A program made the translations under genes and the position numbers. The notes beneath the pieces are model-generated. The model saw only the letters and a list, made by a program, of their open reading frames with translations. It was not told the DNA's origin and searched no databases. Shown here piece after piece: positions 58,947 through 64,000 of a stretch of 64,000 nt of DNA. This DNA comes from Arenicola marina (taxonomy: Eukaryota > Annelida > Polychaeta > Arenicolidae): the NCBI GenBank assembly GCA_964019135.1, contig OZ025258.1:14601771-14665770 (forward strand), given 5' to 3'. The first letter of the stretch is position 1, and each line of letters starts with the position of its first letter.

Positions 58947-59657
58947 AGGGTTGGGTAGGTAGTGAAATATGGAGGGGGGGGGGTCCTGTCTAAAATTGAG
59001 GGTACAGTCCACACCTAAGATGGTAAAACAAGGATATTATTGGTCACAAACAAAAGGGGCTCCAGACTGGGACCTCTATGGTGCCACTGTGGCACCATCT
59101 TTCCCACCAGGAGGAAGGGCGGCGGGGGGGGCTACAAATCTATCCTTGACCCCACCAAACTCCTTCCCATCACCTGACCTGGCATCTAATTAATATCTGC
59201 TAAGGGTAGGGTAAAATAGTAGGAATTGGTAATGAGTTACCCCCGCCGGGGGGGGGGGAGGGGGGCATGTCCTACTCTGCCAATTCCCTCACCGTAGTTG
59301 CGCCTGCCACCCAACCTACACATAGACACCACGCCTGTATGTGGTGAAGATGGAGCGAGGAGGGGATATGTACACGTTAATTAGTCAAATCCTACATATA
59401 GATCTACTGATATAGCCTATCAATTGCCGTAAACAAATATATATATATATATGTATAATTTCAAGGTGATGACATACAATTTGAATGCTCTTATAATGAG
59501 ATCAGAAACATTGATTGATTTCCCAGCGAGCCGCGGGGCTTTCTAGCGACAACTACATCACCGCAGTGATGGTGATATGAGCTACACCAGCCAGTCAGCC
59601 TCACTGCCTCAGCAGCCCGCTCGCTGGCTCTCAACATGTCATCCCGAAGATACTCAC
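58947..59657. other. Intron 1, start (gene sense)
   Basis: Poly-G at 58973-58982 and 59249-59258, (AT)n at 59438-59453. Donor of exon 1 at its right edge. Confidence 0.45.
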
Positions 59658-59709
59658 CAAGGCCCACAAATACCCCCAAAACGACGCCGAAGAAATGTTG
59701 TTTCCACAT
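59658..59709 (-). CDS. tmem132: TMEM132-family protein, coding exon 1 (start codon and signal peptide)
   Basis: Reads ATG plus 17 residues, MWKQHFFGVVLGVFVGL and the first base of a Gly codon, then a strong donor GTGAGT at 59657-59652. The hydrophobic stretch after a short Lys-containing head is a typical signal peptide, as expected for a type I membrane protein. An in-frame TAG lies 16 codons upstream (59755-59757) and the start context has A at -3, so this ATG is the natural start. The exon ends in phase 1. Exon 2 begins with two bases (GC) needing exactly one base before them, giving a Gly codon at the junction. The link to exon 2, 17.8 kb away, is inference from phase, strand and signal-peptide logic; a small additional exon between them is possible. 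Transcript evidence would settle it. Confidence 0.68.
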
Positions 59710-60458
59710 CCTGAATGACGCAGCACGTACTCCAAAGACCTTGTACCAGGCAAACTATCGCGTAATCCTCATTTTGATTGAAATCCAGTTGTTTATTCGA
59801 GGGGAAGTCGGCAGAGGCAGGCCTCAGACGGACACCGCTATCCACAGACACTGTCTTCTCCCGGACCTACTTTCCGCTGCCCAGACGGTGTATGTATACG
59901 CGACAGATAATGTTGTCATCAAGCTTTAGGAACTATGGATCATATCCACCAGCTATCTGTGATAGAAACGTTATAATTAGCCTTAAACTGAATATTTTCC
60001 TCGTTGCATCGTGACTAAAAATAACATTCATGCGCACACATTTTGGAAACTACATTTCGTCGCGGCGCTACGTTTTGGTTGTGATAGGGTCAAATTATAA
60101 ACAGTCCCACGTGGGACGGACTATTGACAAGTGAAGACAGGCGGATGTTGCGGTCGCCGCTTTGATCTGTCGAAGGTATGCACGCCGTGTTATCTGCACT
60201 TTGGCGGCGGACAGGGGTAGGGAGGGGGCTGTGTGTGTGTGTGGGGGGGGGGGGAGGGGGGGTGCGTGCAGGTTTCTATTACTCCCTCAACCCCCGTTAG
60301 TCAAAACGAACACTTGTGAAATACCCATAACATTTACCAAGCAGCCTACGTGAATCGGACATGACTTTATCGTCAATAGATATAGACTTTGAATAACATT
60401 TGTGCTAATTAATAGCTTTTTTTGCGGTGCTGATTTATACGTTGTTTAAATCAAGTAA
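59710..60458 (-). promoter_or_regulatory. Probable 5' UTR and promoter region of the TMEM132 gene
   Basis: Lies upstream of the start codon in gene sense. GTCCCACGTGGGAC, a perfect 14-bp palindrome with an E-box, is at 60104-60117 in a CpG-containing stretch (60058-60190). (GT)n and poly-G at 60228-60262. The transcription start is not determinable. Confidence 0.3.
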
Positions 60459-60729
60459 GCCTCAATCGTGGGTGGGTGGGGGGGTGGCTACACCCATATG
60501 TCATAATAAGACAGTCTCTTAATAAAGAGACTCTTATTATGGCATATGGGTGTCTCTTATGACATTTGGGTGTAGCCGCCCCCCCCCCCCCCCCTCCGGC
60601 CCACCCATCCACGATTGAGGCTCATGTGATTAAAACAATAAGACAGTTACTTATTATGACATATGGGTGTAGCCGGCCCCCCTTCACCCCCCCCCCCCCC
60701 CCACCCATCCACCCACCCACGATTGAGGC
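60459..60729. mobile_element. Fold-back element with three arms
   Basis: gcctcaatcgtgggtgggtg begins at 60459; its inverse ends at 60621 and again at 60729 (cacgattgaggc). Inner blocks ggctacacccatatgtcata and tgtagcc are repeated inverted, with a central loop of agtctcttaataaagagact. The third arm is an extra copy of the right side. Confidence 0.8.
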
Positions 60730-61372
60730 GCCTGTGTTTTAATTAAGACGATCTCGTTGATTGATTATAGCGCAGTCCGGCATAACAGTTGACAGTTTCG
60801 GGGGATGTGATATATCCATATTTCCACCCCCACCATAACCCCGTATATATCAGTCACTTAAACAGTGTGATAATTTAACCGTGTCGAAAGGCGCTAACTG
60901 TCCTATAGTTCGGTTACCCATAAGACATGTAATGTCCTGTAGGCCTATATCGATAATTAGTTACTTATCGAACTCTACTTTCCCGCCAAAACGTGAGAAA
61001 TCTAAATACAAATAACAATCAGTCCTTGATTTCTTTTGTCTATATTCCACGCATACCGGACTGCTAAATCGCCGATTAACTTTCTGAATATATAGAATGA
61101 AACAATCGAGTTTTCTGCAAATTGTGATATATATATGTCGCCTCGGTTTAATTTTGGCGGGAAAGAGCTTGTTATGCAACTTTAACTTTTCATGTCGTTG
61201 CATATTCAACGTTATAATGTTTTATGAGCGCCGGTACTTTCCATCGTATCTAAATCGATAGTAATACGAAAGATTTACATCGCGTTCGCAAACATCCGTA
61301 AAACCAAATTACGCTGTAGGCCAGTTGTTGTTTTTCCCATTGACCTTGAAAATATTTTAAACGCATATATAT
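60730..61372. other. 5' flank, AT-rich, no element
   Basis: Nothing recognised. Confidence 0.4.
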
Positions 61373-61540
61373 CAGTGGCGGATCCAGGAATTTAAGAAAG
61401 TGGGGGGGGGGGGCACCATTTATTTAAGTACTATACCGGCGCGGATCCAGTGAAAACTTGCGACCGGTGAGGGTGACTGTGCCCCCTGTGCCCCCTTCTT
61501 CAGATAAACGGTATCCCCTCGCCACCTGGATCCGTCACTG
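61373..61540. mobile_element. 168-bp hAT-like MITE
   Basis: Ends CAGTGGCGGATCCAGG and CCTGGATCCGTCACTG, a terminal motif common among short animal hAT-like elements. Flanked on both sides by tatatat, so the target duplication is ambiguous. A second ggcgcggatccag lies inside at 61440. Confidence 0.78.
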
Positions 61541-62630
61541 TATATATATATGTTGTATTTATCTCAGAATGTATGATATGAGCATGTTATCTGAAGGCGA
61601 CATAGGTTGTCGCGCTTCGAAGGTTGGATTTCTCTTTCCTTTTCAGTATGTCCTGCTCGTCGACTTCAGATCAATAGCGCCACCGCTATATAACCCACAT
61701 TCGAGTTCGAGGGGTGGTGTAGAGGCTGCGATTTCCATGACGGTGTCATATTCCCTTCAATTAGAAGATATCAACACTGTTTCCCTTCCCGGCATAGATT
61801 TCGTTAGTAGGGTGAAACCGCACCCAGGGCTGTTTTGAGGGAGAGAAAAAGGGACGTCGGGCGGGGGGAGAGGGGGGGGGGGGGCGGTCCATCCTTTGCC
61901 CCACCCTAGGTCCGATTTATCCCATTTGATGCCGGATTAGCGGCCTACCATTGCGAGCGCATCGACTTGATGCGTAACGCTAGCAACTGTATCAATGTAA
62001 TAGCTATCGAACAGATTTTAAAATATAATATTTGCTTGCCCTGAACGCTGTATGTGACGCGTGGTCGATATTATCTGACAGTTGATGCAAGTGTTGCAAT
62101 TATTGCACCCGCGGCTTTTTATTTGCATAGAACACCTGGGGCACCCGGTGTGTGCTTTGCGTTGGGACATCATAACGTACACATGGAGAAATGGTTTGCA
62201 CGTGAACGTTATGCTGATGTGACTTTCGCAACTGCAAATGCCCTTACACGAAAGGCATAAATATGTAGACCGTCCACGCTCCATGTGTTCGTACGGTGCC
62301 ATTATGATAGATACAGGGTGGAAGTGAGGGTGTGGTGGGTGGGTGGTGGGGGGGGGGGGGGGGATATGCGGGCGACCCCGTATACCACACCAGTCCTAAC
62401 TCATATCGCTTCTAATGCCCGCGGTCCACATTTTGTGCAAAAATCGAAAAAAAGTACATTAATTTCGATGCAATAATTTTGTGGAAGTTACCTTTTGCTT
62501 AGTCACACATGCAGCTAATTGCAGGAATGAGTTTCCACACCTATAGTTTTATATATATTTAAAAGTATCAACTTATTTCATCTTCGATGATTTGAGGATA
62601 TGCTAAAAATCCACAAAGTTATCGTATATC
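61541..62630. other. 5' flank, mixed
   Basis: Poly-G at 61871-61883 and 62348-62362. No gene recognised upstream of TMEM132 within the window. Confidence 0.4.
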
Positions 62631-62930
62631 AATCTCAAAAATGTCAGGTCTTAACAGGAATATTGTCTTGATAGCGGCCGTGTCTTAGTCTTATATCCAC
62701 TGTAGTTGCTCATCTGTTTGATAGTTATCTCTTTATAGCAGTATGTCCGGTTTACAGTTAGCTCTCGGTATCAGAGAACTCGGCATAAAGCAAAGGTGGT
62801 CAATTTGGATTGCATTTGTTTGGCAATACACAGGCATATTTTAGGCCAGACAGGAACATTAATGCGACGTACATGGTATTAGCATCAGAAGAACTGAATT
62901 CAGGCATTATAGCGTCTTAATTCTTGAGTT
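62631..62930 (+). repeat. ~300-bp direct repeat, left copy
   Basis: Opens aatctcaaaaatgtcaggtc and ends near ggcattatagcgtcttaatt. The same sequence recurs 998 bp to the right with scattered substitutions and small indels. Confidence 0.92.
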
Positions 62931-63212
62931 AGTTACGTGTGTTAGCCTAGGTACGCATGAAGATGGCCTCAAGCACTATCACATAGAAATCAGTTTTTTC
63001 ATTCTGTTTTCTATCATAAGTGTGAAAAATGTCTGTTCTTTCCCTTCACGTTGACTGAATTTGTTCTATTAGATACGTCATTATCGTGAGACAAACGCAC
63101 TCTAGTGCTGCCTGCCTTTTGATTTGATATCATTTTTGATATAATGATCATATAGTTAGGTTTTTGGTGCACATAGAAGTACGTATTGCCGTATTGGAGA
63201 TCACGGCTCGCG

Positions 63213-63424
63213 TGTGCGACAGCGTAGGGTGTCGCTCGAGTGTGCGACAGCGTAGGGTGTCGCTCGAGTGTGCGACAGCGTAGGGTGTCGCTCGAGTGTG
63301 CGACAGCGTAGGGTGTCGCTCGAGTGTGCGACAGCGTAGGGTGTCGCTCGAGTGTGCGACAGCGTAGGGTGTCGCTCGAGTGTGCGACAGCGTAGGGTGT
63401 CGCTCGAGTGTGCGACAGCGTAGG
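63213..63424 (+). repeat. 28-bp palindromic minisatellite, 7 copies plus a partial
   Basis: Unit tgtgcgacagcgtagggtgt followed by cgctcgag, spacing exactly 28. GCGACA and TGTCGC form a 6-bp stem around an 8-base loop in each unit, and CTCGAG is palindromic. Copies are almost identical, so the array is young. Confidence 0.97.
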
Positions 63425-63466
63425 GGCACGGCGGGGACACCAAACAATCAGATATGTTTGAAATTT

Positions 63467-63565
63467 AGGGGACTGGAAGGGGTAAATGGTGACATGCGAC
63501 ACAGGCATGACACTAACCCCCAAATACCGACACTGAGGATCTGAAAAAGCGACATCGACACAGGT
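63467..63565. mobile_element. Fragment of the 233-bp TIR element
   Basis: Shares ggaaggggtaaatggtgaca, ccgacactga and atctgaaaaagcgacat with 56466-56575. One end only. Confidence 0.65.
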
Positions 63566-63628
63566 TGTGGTCTTTTCGAAAAAACAGACACTGTATTTAA
63601 CAAAACATCGACACGGATCGCCGTGACA

Positions 63629-63924
63629 AATCTCAAAAATGTCAGGTCTTAACAGGTATATTGTCTTGATAGCGGCCGTATCTTAGTCTTATATCCACTG
63701 TAGTTGCTTATCTGTTTTATAGTTACCGCTTTATAGTAGTATGTCCTGTTTACAGTTAGCTCTTGGTATCAGAGAACTCGGCGTAAAGCAAAGGTGGTCC
63801 ATTGGATTGCATTTGTTTTTGCAACACACAGGCATGTTTTAAGCCAGACAGGAACATTAATGCGAAGTACATGGTATTAATATTAGAAGAATTCAATTCA
63901 GGCATTATATCCTCTTCTTAAGTT
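63629..63924 (+). repeat. ~300-bp direct repeat, right copy
   Basis: Aligns to 62631-62930 from aatctcaaaaatgtcaggtc through gcgtaaagcaaaggtgg to caggcattata. Sequence after it does not continue the similarity. Confidence 0.92.
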
Positions 63925-64000
63925 GTGCATGGCTCTACCTCTACCTTGTGGAACGCTATCTCGGGAAGGCGTTTCATGATTAAGTGGCTCTACCTCTACC

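Noticed and set aside
61600-61838. Possible exon after a ttccttttcag acceptor-like site
   Set aside because: The reading frame shows no recognisable motif and no partner exon.
63213-63424. CRISPR-like palindromic 28-bp repeats
   Set aside because: No spacers between units; a minisatellite.
62631-63924. LTR retrotransposon
   Set aside because: No TG...CA ends, primer-binding site, polypurine tract or coding sequence; only 0.7 kb between copies.

Overview
The window is metazoan nuclear DNA, most likely from a marine invertebrate. It has spliced exons with canonical GT/AG sites, introns of tens of kilobases, tRNA-derived SINEs, TIR-bearing MITE-like elements, many minisatellites and a 200-N scaffold gap (27127-27326). 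Nothing is arranged like a prokaryotic operon. The phylum cannot be fixed from sequence alone; a lophotrochozoan, ambulacrarian or other invertebrate bilaterian all fit.

One protein-coding gene is recognisable: a TMEM132-family (neural adhesion type, single-pass membrane) gene on the minus strand. It runs right to left across almost the whole window. Four coding exons were reconstructed: exon 1 (59658-59709, start codon and signal peptide), exon 2 (40727-41867, the large ectodomain exon), exon 3 (39992-40141) and exon 4 (1431-1626). Splice phases agree at all three junctions (phase 1, 2, 2) and the reading frame stays open through 513 codons. Exon 4 ends at a good donor in phase 0, so the membrane-proximal, transmembrane and cytoplasmic exons lie beyond base 1. 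The introns are about 17.8 kb (intron 1), 585 bp (intron 2) and 38.4 kb (intron 3).

Layout: 1-1430 is the start of intron 4 (AT-rich near the donor, then G-rich). 1431-1626 is exon 4, preceded in gene sense by tandem copies of its own acceptor region (1627-2080). 1627-39991 is intron 3, packed with minisatellites (42-, 40/80-, 24-, 31-, 26-, 13- and 66-bp units), two related SINE subfamilies, G/C homopolymer islands and a poly-T/poly-A insertion with direct repeats. 39992-41867 holds exons 3 and 2, separated by an intron that is mostly a 12-bp repeat. 41868-59657 is intron 1, with four copies of a ~250-bp TIR element (two forming an inverted pair), SINEs, a 276-bp and a 233-bp TIR element. 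59658 to 64000 holds exon 1, its probable 5' flank, a fold-back element, a short hAT-like MITE, and a ~300-bp direct repeat pair flanking a palindromic 28-bp array.

No second gene, rRNA, convincing intact tRNA or CRISPR array was found. Long open frames elsewhere are low-complexity or tandem-repeat artefacts. Any regulatory content is inferred from motifs only: a convergent pair of CTCF-consensus matches, several RFX X-box palindromes, a CRE-bearing array and nuclear-receptor half-sites by the exon 4 donor.
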